From: Ophiosphaerella korrae
Lineage: Eukaryota; Ascomycota; Dothideomycetes; Pleosporales; Phaeosphaeriaceae
Length of the DNA: 64,000 nucleotides
Reading direction: 5' to 3'
Assembly: GCA_028456385.1 (NCBI GenBank)
Contig: JALNQF010000016.1
Coordinates: 248,001 to 312,000, forward strand
This document shows, piece by piece, positions 11,766-23,524 of this stretch (position 1 is its first letter; each line of letters opens with the position of its first letter). Made by a program: the position numbers and the translations under genes. The notes under the pieces were generated by a model. That model worked only from the letters and a program-made list of their open reading frames with translations, ran no database searches and had not been told where the DNA came from.

Positions 11766-13550
11766 TTTGAGGTTTGTTCGCTCAACCTAACTTAGCGCGT
11801 AATCTATGAACGCGACGCCATCGCGACCCCGGCGCGTCTCCACAGTACATGGACACAATCAAGGGAGAACGTTGGTATCGATTTTTTTCTTGCCCATCCT
11901 AACATGGGAGACGTTGTGCCCCCTCCAAACTTGCTACATTATACAAATGGAAATAAAGGGTAGGCTCCACCCCACTCCGAGGTCCCTTAACTTTCGAGCA
12001 CTAAATGACCAATCCACATTCTCTTTCAATCTCTCCAAAAATACCCCTTTTCGATAACGGAGGCCTGATGTTGGCTAGCATCGTAAGACCATTGATGCGT
12101 GCTGATTGGCCTTGTGGAAGCATCCTTTGCATAACACTCTTTCCAGTCGTTGGACTATTTAATGTTATACTCGCGTCTCATGAGATTGATGTCCATGGAG
12201 CTTACCCTTTACGAGGCTTTTTGGTAGGATACGTGTCAGGGGATATTGATGCAGCTTCTCTCTTATGTGTATTTGGAGATGAGTGACTATTACCGGTTAA
12301 GTGTTGCTGAAGTAAAGATGATTCTGTACAGTCTGTAGGTCTTGTTGCTTGAGGCTTGTGTGGCTCCGCGTGGTTATTCATGGCGAAGGAGAGTGTAAGA
12401 AGTTAAGATCTTCAAATAGGTAGTAATCATCATCAAAAGGCTGCCACGGCGGCATAAAAGTTACCTATCATCCTTATAAACCACCGAGCCGAAGAGATTT
12501 CCTTCTTAGTGGTTACACGACGTGCACAGGGCAGGTGTCGTTACGGTTTCTGCTTTCTGCATTTTCCCTTGGTAGTATACTGCTCATTATAGGGCTAGTA
12601 CATCTAAAGGATTTGAGATAGAATTGGTATACTATAATTTCTGCCATATACTGCATATATTGGAAGAAGTCGAGTCCAATCGTGGTGGCGAGGAGATATT
12701 GCGAAGGTGTAGTCTGCTTTCTTGTTCAGGAATAATAGTTTTTGTTAACATTATAAGCCAAACACAAACAGCTTTAGTACAAGGAACGCGACGCTCTCCT
12801 CAATAATGTCGAAATTGTCGAGATGTTCGATTATTCAACTAGTTTAACAGAGTTTAAGCCTATCGTAACCATTCATCCCAGTCCATCGGACAATGCAAAG
12901 TTTAGCCGTCAATACTAGAACAACTGACTTTCTGCACTATCAGACCATTAAGGGCGGGGAGCCATTTTCTATCTCCGGATGAGAAGGAAAGCAATGAAAG
13001 ATGCATCTGGACATATCAAATGTGTAGGACGATGCGTTGTGAGCACTAGCTGAAACAACTATATATAATATCTACTTAGAGGACATTAAGTAAGGAAGTA
13101 TACAAGCGCGCAAGTATGCATCCAAAAACCCAGCAGCCGTTCAGCGTCAATGATCCCAAGAACACGTCATAGTTGTTCCCTAATGTTGCACCTGCGGAGG
13201 TTCCAAACGAGAATAGCTAGGCAGCTGAGGAAGTTAAGCCACTATTAGGTTGTCGATGATACACCAATGCCTGTATGCAACAACCGCCCTCACAACCAGG
13301 CGGGCTTATTTAATCCCACCTCATCTGGTATGTCATTTGGCTAGGAAATGTAGTTGGAGGGGAGAGGGTCAGCACCAGGGTTGTTCATTTATACATATGA
13401 ATATTTAAAATAGAATACTATAATAAAACAATGCAATTTCTCTAATGCATGAATGACATCACCGTAGAACATAGCGTTACCACATGAGGGCTTGAGTGAG
13501 ATAAGCACCGTATTCGAAGATGAAACGAGTCATCTCTATCAAGAATGCCG
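11766..13550. other. intergenic, no gene I can support
   Basis: Contains an unassigned 93-codon hydrophobic ORF (12005-12286, plus) and AT-rich sequence around 13380-13440. No family resemblance was found. Confidence 0.35.
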
Positions 13551-13790
13551 TTACTTGCGGCGTTTTGGGCTACCATAACCAAGCTCAGGATGTGTGTCGC
13601 AGTAATGGATTAACCGTGCATCTAGCCGAACATACCTCTTTTCGCGATTAGGTACCTCGCATTTATATATTAGCCCCCTCCCCTTATGTTCAAGGCGCTG
13701 ATACCTCTGAAAGTTACCTGTTCGGTGATGACCCATAAATTCTCTTCGACATCCGGCATAGCAGAACTTCAAGCTCCTGTGCTGATATTT
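13551..13790 (-). pseudogene. C2H2 zinc-finger fragment
   Basis: A minus-strand frame encodes two degenerate fingers: FCYAGCRREFMGHHRTGNF followed by a QRYQRLEH-like His pair region, then YKCEVPNREKRYVRLDARL and HYCDTHPEL. The spacing fits the C-x2-4-C..H-x3-5-H layout of fungal C2H2 proteins, but expected ligands are altered. The second Cys of finger 2 reads Pro/Asn in CEVPN, and the His in the Arg-His-x-x-x helix of finger 1 is Tyr. The frame is closed by a stop just upstream (TAG in that frame near 13798), so this is an isolated fragment. Confidence 0.5.
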
Positions 13791-16288
13791 GATCTAGATC
13801 GGAACAGGCTAGCGCGTGTGTGCAGTGAACGGCACCAGTTTGCTGGAGAGCTTCAGTACGATGTTTGGGTTAGTTTGATTTTACAAAGGAAAAACCGTCT
13901 TCTGCTCTGCAAGGTTCATGGACATCGCTTTGCCAGCCTTTCTGATTCCTAAAGTAATTCTCCCTCTTTAAATTGGAGGTAGTCGTACGATGGCCGAAGA
14001 GTGTTGGAGCCTAGCAGAAGCCGAGTTGCAGAGTGGGAGCAAGGTGCAGCTTGACTGGACCGGCATTTCTGATGATTTAGGATGGCTGTAGGATGTTACA
14101 GTGTCGCCGGGAACCTTATACTATCTGAATAAAACGGCTCTAGCTTTATCTGGCTCGGGTAGACACGAAGATAAGGTAGATGCTGGTAGCTCTCCTGATG
14201 CTTTCCCTTACTATCCTAGTGTCATTCGATGTCGCATTGGTTTTCAAAGGCATGCTAGGGTAGAGACTACGATGGGTCTTTGAGGACGTGGCGACTAGCT
14301 TCGCAGCGTCTAGCTTTACGGCTTTTGGAGATGAGGAACTTGAGGAGTTAGAAAGCTTCAAATGTAATTGATCGTTATCGAGGGTCATGATGCTTGAGAG
14401 TTTGGAGCCTGAGGTCGTGGAGCTTAGGTACGGCACATTTGGAAACGTAGAGCGCATGAATTTGAATTCTAGAGGCGTGGGGCTAGATCAAGCCGACTCC
14501 TAATGGCACTAACAGTCTTGGGCAAATAGATTCGAACACGAACAAACAAATATGTATGAGCTTCTGGGCCCAACTACATGCCTGCTAATTGCGCTGTCTT
14601 GATTCATCCCTAGCTAGTACCTGCATCCCCGGGCTTTGCCGCTTTCCCCTTGTCTTGCTGCTAATATTAGACCAATTGAAGTACAAAAAGATAGGCCTTA
14701 CCCGTTCGATTGCTCATAACCCGCGCTAGGCGGCCCGCGTGTTCGTGGATCACAGCGTGATCACCGCAACAGCCCAGTAAAAGCATCCCACAACAAGTTC
14801 ATTGGACAAGTAAAACATACAACTTATATGCGCTGCACGCATTATTTGCAGATGTCACTCACATTGCTGAAGTATCATAACTTCCAGCTTTGTGCTGCCC
14901 AGCGAGCTCATTTTCACGGATCCCAAATTCTTGAGTACTAGATGCGTGGATGAAGGCAGGCACCGGCCATCTAGGTGGCCAGATTAGTATCACAAACTGC
15001 GTTTTAATTTGGCGCCTATACAAATTGATCAGTGATACATTGTGAATGGCAGGTCAAAGGCGCCGACTTCGCGCAATGTGTTTGTGCTGAGCAACGTGAG
15101 GCCAAAAGACAGCCCACGGGTTTTCATGCCCCAGGGATATGACAAGTTAAACCCATTCTCAAATCTCATTTGATCAGCCCTTTGGCAGTGAATTTTCATA
15201 AATATGAGTCGTTAAATTCACCCGACTATCAACAGAGCTGTCACATAAGACAATTTGAATCGATCGATCCCTCCACAGGTATGGTTGCACTTTGCTGACC
15301 GACAGTATACCGAGCTAATCCTTCGGTGATAAAAATGGCGATTAACTCCATGTGCTCGGTCACCCAACAAATGAAGGCGTCATTGGCTTTCGGAGTGGGC
15401 TAACTGCGCCAATTGAACGTCGCAAAAATAAGGTATGTTCGATGCATTAGGCTCTGCCAGGCTCCTCTTAACCTTGTGCTATTTCATTTTATGAGCAAAT
15501 TTTCTGAGATACATGCATTGCATTGCATGTGCAGCGGTGCTTCTGGCCATGCCATTTTCCAATAATAAGACTTTGAAATGGGTGATTTTCTGCCTCACAA
15601 CCAGCACTAGTGATCAGAGAGTATGCTACACCGAGCTGCAGCGGCTTATCAAAGAGTGACAGAAATAGATGAGATAGATACAAGTGCCTCTAGAAATAAA
15701 AGCGGTACTGATGAGCTAAACAGTCCCCAAAATCTTGAATGTGCGAGAAAACTTTTATGGCTGGCGCATGTCATAAGCCCTATTATATGTAGCAAGGGCA
15801 GCCTGTAACCACTACCTATTAGATTCTTCAGCCATGGACACGAGATAATATGCATAGCCAAGGAAATCAATAAGGACAGGGTGCATGATGTACCACTTGC
15901 AGGGAGTGACGGATCGGCGGCTGTTCAGCTATCATGTCAGGGCGAGGACTGATGTAGCACAGGCTGGTCTTCAAATATTCTTGGGGATGTCAGCTGAGAT
16001 GGATACCTATTGATGTTTATACTTTTCCCTCAAGAAGCCGCTGGAAACATATCCCACCGTATTTAAGAACCTGATTATCGTCTGCGTATATAATTTAGCC
16101 CCGTAACGACGCCTCTTTCAAAACTCTTATACCTCGTTTAGTCTGGCCCCTTACGCCATTGTTCATGCAACCGAAAGCTTCAATTCCACACTCCGAGAGT
16201 CTACAAACGGGAAGGTACAGGGAGGGGGTAAGGAGATTTACATCTTCAGAATTTTCCAGAGCTGCTCTTCTCATCAGAGTCACCACAC
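13791..16288. other. intergenic, no gene I can support
   Basis: Several short ORFs, including a Ser-rich minus ORF at 14146-14457 and its plus-strand counterpart. None resembles a known family. The sequence from 14500 to 15600 has many stops in all frames. Confidence 0.35.
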
Positions 16289-16654
16289 ATGCCACCGAAA
16301 CTTTCAGACGGAGGCCAAGGGCTGGATATGCGGCTGGATGAGTGTGTTGGACAAAACGACCAAGAGTTGTATATCTATAATGCTACGTTTGTGGCAACCA
16401 TTTTAAGGCCAGGATCGTGGGAAAAAATGCTCGACATGGTGCAAAAAGCCAACAAGATGATGGATTTGTCTACAGATCAAATGAATGATCATCTTTGCTG
16501 CATCAAAACAATATGGGAAGACAGCAATAGCGGGGTTATGAGTGGTTATAGCACAATGCAGTATCTCTGCGACAGGTTGGCTTCTGGTGAGAATAAACCT
16601 CGCTTTGATAAGCTCCTGGACTTCATGACTGGAGGTGGATTCGACAGGGCATGA
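16289..16654 (+). CDS. hypothetical protein, 121 aa ORF
   Basis: I do not recognise this ORF. It encodes a helix-like segment (GSWEKMLDMVQKANKMMDLS, LCDRLASGENKPRFDKLLDF) and starts MPPKLSDGGQG. Coding-like sequence in other frames follows at 16711-16905 and 17150-18560 on the same strand. It may therefore be the eroded 5' part of the JmjC-like pseudogene downstream, or an independent small gene. Confidence 0.35.
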   Translation: MPPKLSDGGQGLDMRLDECVGQNDQELYIYNATFVATILRPGSWEKMLDMVQKANKMMDLSTDQMNDHLCCIKTIWEDSNSGVMSGYSTMQYLCDRLASGENKPRFDKLLDFMTGGGFDRA

Positions 16655-17229
16655 TGTATGTACTTTACCAATTTTAAACTCTTTTTTGTAAGAGCATAAC
16701 ATATTGTACGATGGTTTCAGGGCAAAAAACAAGGCCACATTGTGTTTCTAAAGACCGGGATAGCAAAGATAATAATTCTCCATTCTTCTGGGACAAGCAG
16801 GGCTTCATTCCTGCTGTTTTTCCAACCTCGTCATCGAGCTCGCGCAGCAGCGCCAATAGCGGGGTAGTTACGTGCTCTGAGCGCGTTGGATTCGCTCAAA
16901 CTTGCTAAGACTGCGCGACTCGCATCTTCGTGAAAATTCGACAGCAGTGTCATTAAGCAACACGGTACAACAAAACAGAAGAAAATTGCTAAAGCTCGTT
17001 GACTCTAAGTAGTTGGTGGCATGACAGTCTTATGTGATTTGGTCAGCTGAAGTTCCAAGTTCCGACCGTGCTCAAACGTGCTCCCAGAATTCCAAACAGG
17101 CCTCCTTCCCAGACTCTTCTACTGAACCAGCCCTTGTTCTTTATTTTCACGCCTTATAGAAAATACCTGGGAAAACAGTGCGGATCCTGTCACTGTGCTG
17201 GTACAGTATTACAATAGGCTCACGCGTGG

Positions 17230-18840
17230 TCCATATGGAGGTAAGAAAGCTCTGCAAGAAGTATACCAATCCGACCCGCACTCTTTACCAAGGATAGATA
17301 ATCCTCGAAGAGAGCGAAAACGATTGGCTAGTTTACTATGCTGCGGCTGCTAAAGCAAACACGAATCGCACAGACCCCGACAAAGAGGGTCTGGTACAAG
17401 CGCTCGCAACGCTAGACTCCATGCCTGTTGAAGAGCAGCGTGTTTTTGCGAAGGAGCTAGCACATGCAGTAGACAGCAGTAGTGCTCCCCATAAGCAGAT
17501 TCGTACGTACCCCGACCTACTCCACGTTTGTGTCTAACGCACCTAGGGCTTGATCCAGATTTCGGTGCTGCGCCGACTTTTTAGCGGGATTATTGAAGGA
17601 TTTAAGCGACTCCAGCACCATTTGCTGGAAACCAACCGAACAAACACCGATGAAAACGTAAACGTGCGGAGACTACATCGAGTAGACACGTGGGTCGACA
17701 CATGCGACGAGCGGATACAAGGGGCAGCGCCATCAATGGGCAGCCTTTGCGAGTGAGGGTTTCAACGTTTCAACCGCTGGAACGACAGAGAATGGGATAC
17801 AGACTATTACATCCCGATTACGCCGTCCAACTCGTACGCGCCCGCCATAGTTTGACGAGACGAACAACACAGTTGTCGAGCCTACGGCCGCCTCCAAGTG
17901 GCAGTCCAGGAAATAGCATAAAATTCACCGAGAACATAATGGCGACCCCAACGTCGCATCAAGAACACAATTAGAGTCTCCGCTCAGCCCAGAACTACTT
18001 TACCAAGACGCAATGAAGGAAAACCTAGTCCGGAGCCTTCAGTCAACCCATGAACATGAAGCAGGAGGCCTACCAAGTATTCGATTTTTGGCTTCAATAG
18101 CCCTTAGTTGGAGCGATTTGAACTTGAAGGCAACCAGCCAATGCATCAAAACTACACGAGAATGCCAAATGAGCTAGCTGTCCGCACAGAAGAAGGCACC
18201 GATACTGTTCTTGATCCAAGCCTCTTCGAATGGAAGGGATCAGCGCCTACGCAAGAGGAGGTGAAGGAAACGTTTGATAGCCTGTGCGACAACCCGCCTA
18301 AGAATGAGAAGAGTCCGTACTACATTGGCCCAATTGAGCCGGCAAGGGCGCTTTGGGCCCAAGCTTCGAGCCTCTCGTACATGCTGGCCACCGTCTTACC
18401 CGACGTAACTACGGTAATCTCCCTGGCATCAACACTGTGTACATCTACATTAGTCTTCAAAAGGATACACCGGCCTCACTACACATTGAAGACGCTAAGC
18501 TAGGCTCGGTAAACTCAGTGCTCAAAGGTGCGTCCAAGGTTTGGCTCATAGTCGGTGAGCAATAGGCGAGCGAGTTAGAGACAGAGTTGCTCGAGATCCA
18601 CGCCACCACGAAAAGGTATTCATAGGTTATTCGCCATTTAGAGACTGTGGTATCTCCCGAGCAGCTTGACGAGTGGGCTATACCTTACTATTTAGACTGC
18701 TGTAAAGTAGGTCAGATGGTCAAAACGAAAGCGAGCTGTATTTGTGGGCACTGTCGTACCAACCTACAGAGGGGTTTGCGATGTGATGGAGTGATGTTAG
18801 GCATCGATACTGAGGCACTGCCCGACCACCAGTGTTGTTG
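17230..18840 (+). pseudogene. JmjC-domain-like gene, heavily frameshifted
   Basis: Plus-strand coding remains across several frames. An N-terminal portion (about 17300-17515) reads ESENDWLVYYAAAAKA and LVQALATLDSMPVEEQRVFA. A GTACGT..CTAG intron-like gap of about 47 bp follows, then a frameshift in a T-run near 17580. The frame at 18108-18350 gives FDSLCDNPPKNEKSPYYIGP. The frame at 18420-18565 gives PGINTVYIYISLQKDTP then SLHIEDAKLGSVN and SKVWLIVGE. This resembles the JmjC beta-barrel with its HxE/D metal pair (H-I-E here). A later frame has VVSPEQLDEWAIPYYLDCCK and GQMVKTK, like the distal half of fungal JmjC proteins. Stops follow GEQ and near 18622. The intact version would be a nuclear 2-oxoglutarate/Fe(II) dioxygenase. 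Confidence 0.6.
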
Positions 18841-18915
18841 AAGAGCTTGTCCTGTCAGCGAGTTGAAATTCTCGCCGATCACGCCCCGCTTGCGTATTCT
18901 GAGCCATTGATTGAT

Positions 18916-19344
18916 CTAGTGAAAGCTTACGGTGGCTGAGAGCGTTCGCTTACTCGAGTTCGCGTCCGATTGCGATGGCCATTGTTGGCCATCACAAGAG
19001 AGTTTCTTGAGGAATTTTTCGTATTCTATTTTGATATCATAGATGTAAACATCGTATGGCCGCAGACTGCAACATATTCCCATGGGAAGGAGGAACACGC
19101 CCAACCCAACAAGATAGTCTGTCCCTGCCAAAGATATAGGATCACCAAGAGGTAGAGGGGGAAATATGACATGCACACAAGCCCGGGTTGGGGACTCCAA
19201 AGTGAATCCTGTGATGCCGATTTCGTGTGGCTCTTTTACTTTAGGTAATTCTCTGTTTTTCGTAGCTCTATGATAAACCACTTTTTGATTCGTTATAAGC
19301 ATTACCGAGTCGGAAGAGGTCTTCTTTGATATGTGGGTCACCAA
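18916..19344 (-). CDS. hypothetical protein, 142 aa ORF
   Basis: I do not recognise this ORF. It has a hydrophobic, proline-containing centre (HVIFPPLPLGDPISLAGTDY, LVGLGVFLLPMGICC) and a Ser-rich C-terminus. It follows the JmjC-like remnant in convergent orientation. It could be chance. Confidence 0.25.
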   Translation of the reverse strand: MVTHISKKTSSDSVMLITNQKVVYHRATKNRELPKVKEPHEIGITGFTLESPTRACVHVIFPPLPLGDPISLAGTDYLVGLGVFLLPMGICCSLRPYDVYIYDIKIEYEKFLKKLSCDGQQWPSQSDANSSKRTLSATVSFH

Positions 19345-21180
19345 CCCACCATCGTGAAAACCGAGGAGGTCCTACGGAGGCGATGCACCAGCCAAATTGA
19401 TTGACATAGTATTGGAGAGCCTTCCACTACCAGAATTAGTAGTGTTCTACTCTATATTTGGTAGAGAAAACAAAAGCAGCTCTACTCCTATTTAAGAATG
19501 CGGTCTACGATTGGGCCCATGATAGTGCAGAAGCTGAGAGGGCTTGGTTGGCGTACTGGGCAATCAACAAGGAGCGATTGAAACTGGGAGGGACTGCATG
19601 TAGCTCGGTGAGATGGATCTAGCATATCACATTGCTTCTTTGTCAGGAATAATATTGATTTACTTCCATGACGGTGCTCACATAGGATCGTATGTCACTT
19701 TGTATGCACACAACTGTAGGAAGATGAGAGCGTAGTCGACGAGCTTGTTCTTCGTAATTGCATCTCCCGCCCATCTTCGCGGGCAGCTTCGGGTGACGGC
19801 ATTCGTACGATGATCTCTTTCGAGTGATGGTGATGGTAGCAGGTGGAGTATTGATCTCCAAACTCATCGAGCAGAAACGGGTGAAGTTAGACGACTTGAA
19901 ATGAGTCTGGAGGGGTTGGCTGGAGCATCAAGCTGCACTCTAGATTTGTCAAAGCCCAAAAGCTGGTCTGCGAGACCGGATCTGTTCCCTTCCACTCATC
20001 TCCAACCTTCCCAGGATTTCTTTTAAGGTCACTGTTTATTGATTAGTAGAACAAAGGTGGTTGACCAGGCTATATTAGTACTCAAGGAATGCTTTACCAT
20101 CAGACGAGTACAGTGGCTTAGGAAGAAGAAGCTGTTTCTCAGGGTCTGAGTTGAATGGGTTGAGACATGTTGCACATTTCACGGACAAGCTGGAGTTAAC
20201 GCGGATGACTGCATTCATATAGCTAGTCTCCCGTCGAGTCAGCTGGGGCACCACCCATCATGGCTTCCATTGCGCCATACGATAACCCAAGACTTGGCTA
20301 TACTATGCATGCTGATTCATACGACCCATCGTGATCTACCCAAAGTTAGTAATGTCGTGCAACTTTCACCACGACTTACAGGAAAGATAGCCGTCATCTG
20401 GATTCAAGCTATCTCCCAAATGCCGCCTCGCTCCATTCACTAATTTGGACAAGCCCATGTTGTTACTTGTGCGACTGTCACCGCTAGGTCGTGGTAGGTT
20501 ACTACTAAGACCCGAAATCGCATGGAAGGCGCGTGGCTCCCTCAAGTTCCGAGGGGCTGTGCAGTTGGTGTATAGAGCGTTGCGCAAGGCGGCCCGTATT
20601 GTAAGTGTGCAGTTTCTAGGCCATGGCTTTTACCGCGGTCTGCAGGTGAAAGACGGTCAACAAGGACTGGCCACAGCCCTCATCACAGTTTACCACCCAT
20701 TTAGGATATTAAGACTAGCCTGTCCTGCGGTTGGCACCCTCCAGTGTATATCTGCGTCAATTCTGATCCATTGCAACACCAGGCGGTGTGTCATGCATTA
20801 ACCAGAAAAATCTTGAATCGATTTTTTAAAAGCGTCATGATTCGGTAGTGAAGCATGGCCTCTCGAGTGTAGCGAGTTGCTTGTCAAATATTAGATTTAG
20901 GACGTTACCTCGAGCGGTGTGAGGTAGACCTCTGATAAAGAAGCGTGTGGGGTAGACCGCTAACAGAAAAGGGTGCGGTTGGGCCTGCCGATCACGATGT
21001 AGCAACTACGTTTCGACCAATGATACCCTAGCTTTCATTTGCACAAGGCCAGCTCGTGCTTCGTCACCTGCAGCTTACGTGCACACGATACGCCTCGCAC
21101 TTTCATGGTTGTCACGATGTGATCGTCGATGCAATGCGATGGCAAAATGTGGTCAGTTTGCATCCAGGTAGCCTTTTGGC
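19345..21180. other. intergenic, no gene seen
   Basis: Overlapping short ORFs on both strands at 19643-19867 and 20366-20801 give no recognisable protein. Nothing else is evident. Confidence 0.35.
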
Positions 21181-21192
21181 AGGCATGGTCAA

Positions 21193-21200
21193 TATAAATA
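21193..21200 (+). promoter_or_regulatory. TATA-box candidate
   Basis: TATAAATA lies 81 bp upstream of the ATG of the small Cys-rich gene at 21281, a normal fungal TATA-to-start distance. This is a positional inference only. Confidence 0.45.
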
Positions 21201-21280
21201 GATGGCAGCAGATCATAGAATGACAGTCCAGCAACATCAATTCCTACTGTTGCCCTTCACTCCTATTGTCTTTATCAGCT

Positions 21281-21460
21281 ATGTGCGTCGAAAAAGTCGA
21301 CAGATTCAGATACTATGGCTGCGGATGTTTGGTGTCGAAACCCATAACCACGGATTTTTGCTCTAAGAAGGATGAGCCTGGCCACAAGAAGCATGAAGTT
21401 ATCGGTGCTTCTGGGAAGTCCGACGAAAAGTGCGGCCGACCTGAATGTCCAAGGCCCTAA
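21281..21460 (+). CDS. small cysteine-rich fungal protein, 59 aa
   Basis: The ORF starting at 21281 encodes MCVEKVDRFRYYGCGC, a central SKKDEPGHKKHE-like charged part and a closing DEKCGRPECPRP. It has seven cysteines arranged as paired motifs (CGC, CGxxEC). It resembles the small MC-starting Cys-rich proteins that are common and uncharacterised in ascomycetes, and is of the same general style as the 6.3-kb gene. There is no signal peptide, so it is probably intracellular, possibly metal binding by its Cys spacing (inference). The start is chosen for the family-like MC opening and the TATAAATA at 21193. Confidence 0.6.
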   Translation: MCVEKVDRFRYYGCGCLVSKPITTDFCSKKDEPGHKKHEVIGASGKSDEKCGRPECPRP

Positions 21461-21687
21461 GGACTTCTTGCGAAGCCGTAAGCTAACAATACAAGGCCTT
21501 CGGAAATTAACTCTATATCAGGTAGAAGAGTTTACTCTTTGCTTCAGAGATTATATGAATCGAGTTAAATTGAAGGGTTATCTTATGTCGGACAATTGAC
21601 GTTTTTGCCAGTGCACGTGATCATTGTGAAATAAGCACCTGTCTTTGTTACCATAATTGCCTGCACCAGCCCAACGTTCTTCCTTCA

Positions 21688-22150
21688 ATATGGATATTGT
21701 AAGCAAAAAAGGGCGTACATCTATCAACTACTGTGTGAGCGAAGGCTTCGTCCGCAAATCACCACAGCCTAGGAGTACGACATTTATCGTGCGGAGGTTA
21801 AGAGCGACTTCGCCGTTGAGAGGCAACTTTTGCAAAGACTAGGAAATCGCCCTAGAATTGTTCAGTATGTCATTATACCTACTAGTATGCAACTCTAGTA
21901 TGAGACTAGATACTATGGGCCCTACACAATTGAGAGTATGTAAGAAGGTTTATTACTTGGAGAGGCGAATTGTGGAGACCTTCTATCATGCATTAAAAAA
22001 GACGATGTTATCGTGGACAACGCCTTACGAAGTAAATAGTGCCTTTAAATTGCTGAGGCCGTTGCGCATGTCCAAGAAAAGGGCATTATCCACTTGAATA
22101 TGTTGTTCGTGTGGGTCACTAAGCATAGCCTTGACAGTTTGCTACTGTTC
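21688..22150 (+). pseudogene. fungal protein kinase fragment
   Basis: Plus-strand kinase N-lobe and partial C-lobe in several frames: GRTSINYCVSEGFVRKSPQP, then AEVKSDFAVERQLLQRLGN, RPRIVQYV, GLLLGEANCGDLLSCIKK, and IAEAVAHVQEKGIIHLNML followed by KHSLDSLLLF. The order matches a fungal kinase family I recall as starting with a Gly-Arg-Thr-Ser-Ile motif and having EKGxIHSDLRPEN as its catalytic loop. Here the HSD/HRD aspartate is lost (HLN). Several stops and frame changes are present. It ends abruptly at about 22150 where minus-strand DUF7924-like sequence begins. Confidence 0.6.
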
Positions 22151-23066
22151 AAGCAAGCTTGCTTGCATAGGACTGAACGCCTCTCCAGAAATTCCAATAG
22201 TAATGTCCGGTTTCGGAGTCGTGACGCTATCGTCCGACTCACTAGGAGCAGAGGATTCATTCGGCTCGTTGGTTACGGAAGCGCGAGTGAAGTTGAACGG
22301 GCTGACGTTATGGCGCATGCGTATGATGTCGGGGTTGGGTGAATTGCTCGTGAAATTGAACGACATGGTGTCCTAAAACTTCGTATACATGGTATTTGCG
22401 GGTAGAGATGGCCATGGCAAGGAGAGAAGAGGTCTTGAGGCATGTGGTTTCAGTTCCACCCCCAGGGCTTGTCGCTGCAATTCGCACTGAGGGCACGGCG
22501 CCAGTGTGATATTCTAGCGAGCTTCTCTACCACGAGATGTGTTCAGTATTCAGGCTCGGAGCCTGGCTTTCCAGCAAGCTGACAGCACTCATCCCGATAT
22601 ACGGCTGCAATGTGATCAATTTTGTCTGTCAGTTCTCTTTCCCCCGCATCTTGTGCCATTTTCTCCTGTTGAGGACTAGGGGCGGGGAAGAAGAATCGAG
22701 AATATCGCGAAGGCCATTGGGGAGAAGCTCTTCGATTTCGGGCGGGAATTTATGTATAACGTCCACGAAGATGTTGGCGGGCTTCAGAACGGTGTTTCGA
22801 TATTTGGGGATTTTTTCGTGGGACTGCAAGACCGCGACTGTCTCCTCACATCTCATAGCCTCGATCTGTCTTAAATGGCGTCCAAGGCCTGAGAGTCGTC
22901 GGTAAGATTTGACTGTCTCTCGATCCAATGTGCTATACATAGTGCTTTTTCTGACCAGCGCTCTTCGGCAGCATACTGAGGGGCGTTTTGTAAGAGCGTG
23001 CGGTTGGAGCGTGATGGCGAAGGTGCCGCAATGTCTTTTTCGCGGTGTCCAGTCTATACTGGTCAA
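22150..23066 (-). pseudogene. DUF7924-like (PD-(D/E)XK-type) protein, truncated
   Basis: Minus-strand remains. The upstream portion (22629-23066) has an Arg-rich leader and the segment FVDVIHKFPPEIEELLP. The downstream portion (22142-22366 frame) has a Ser/Asn/Pro linker and TPKPDITIGISGEAFSP, a hallmark also seen in the better copy at 60.1-61.5 kb. The frame between them has stops. The sequence ends at about 22150, before the position of the VExKG motif, so the putative nuclease core is missing. I infer the family name from memory of fungal proteins carrying TPKPDI...VExKG, and no catalytic claim is possible for this copy. Confidence 0.5.
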
Positions 23067-23524
23067 ATAGGGTAAGTAGGTAGAGTAGTTGAAAACGTCG
23101 GTGACGGCGGAAATGACCTGCTTGTTTCAGCGTTGCTGGGCAACCGGAATAGCGAAAGCCCTGACAACATCAACAAAGCGTGCGACATACACCTTTGGAC
23201 CCTTGTGGCTTCAGAAGCGCCGCATTTGCGCCTTGTAGAAAGTCGACAAAGCTTTGCAAGGCTCAAGGTCTTCATACGACCATATTGGGCTAGCTGGGAG
23301 CTGGGAGCTGGGAGCTGGGAGCTGGGTCGTTGGAAAGAGGTTGGTACTTCTAGCTCATTTCCAAAACACTCTTTAGCTACTACTATGTGCGACAACTTTT
23401 CACGTCATCACAAACTCGTATCTAGCGGTTTTTTCATCAGTATCGCATGATTTGCCAAATAACCAATTTATTTCAGTTCGATGTCGGCGTACCTGCAGAA
23501 GATTGACATTACTATACTAATTCT
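23067..23524. other. intergenic with a 7-bp microsatellite
   Basis: No gene seen. Holds a GGGAGCT tandem repeat (about 23292-23327) and the approach to the inverted-repeat element. Confidence 0.5.
23292..23327. repeat. GGGAGCT tandem repeat, about 5 units
   Basis: Directly visible 7-bp tandem repeat. It is carried in open frames on both strands without evident coding meaning. Confidence 0.85.

Noticed and set aside
22045..22141. Apparent continuation of the DUF7924-like fragment (SDPH..and DNALFL-like matches)
   Set aside because: The same bases on the plus strand read as the kinase catalytic-loop region in correct order, so the antisense resemblance is coincidental.
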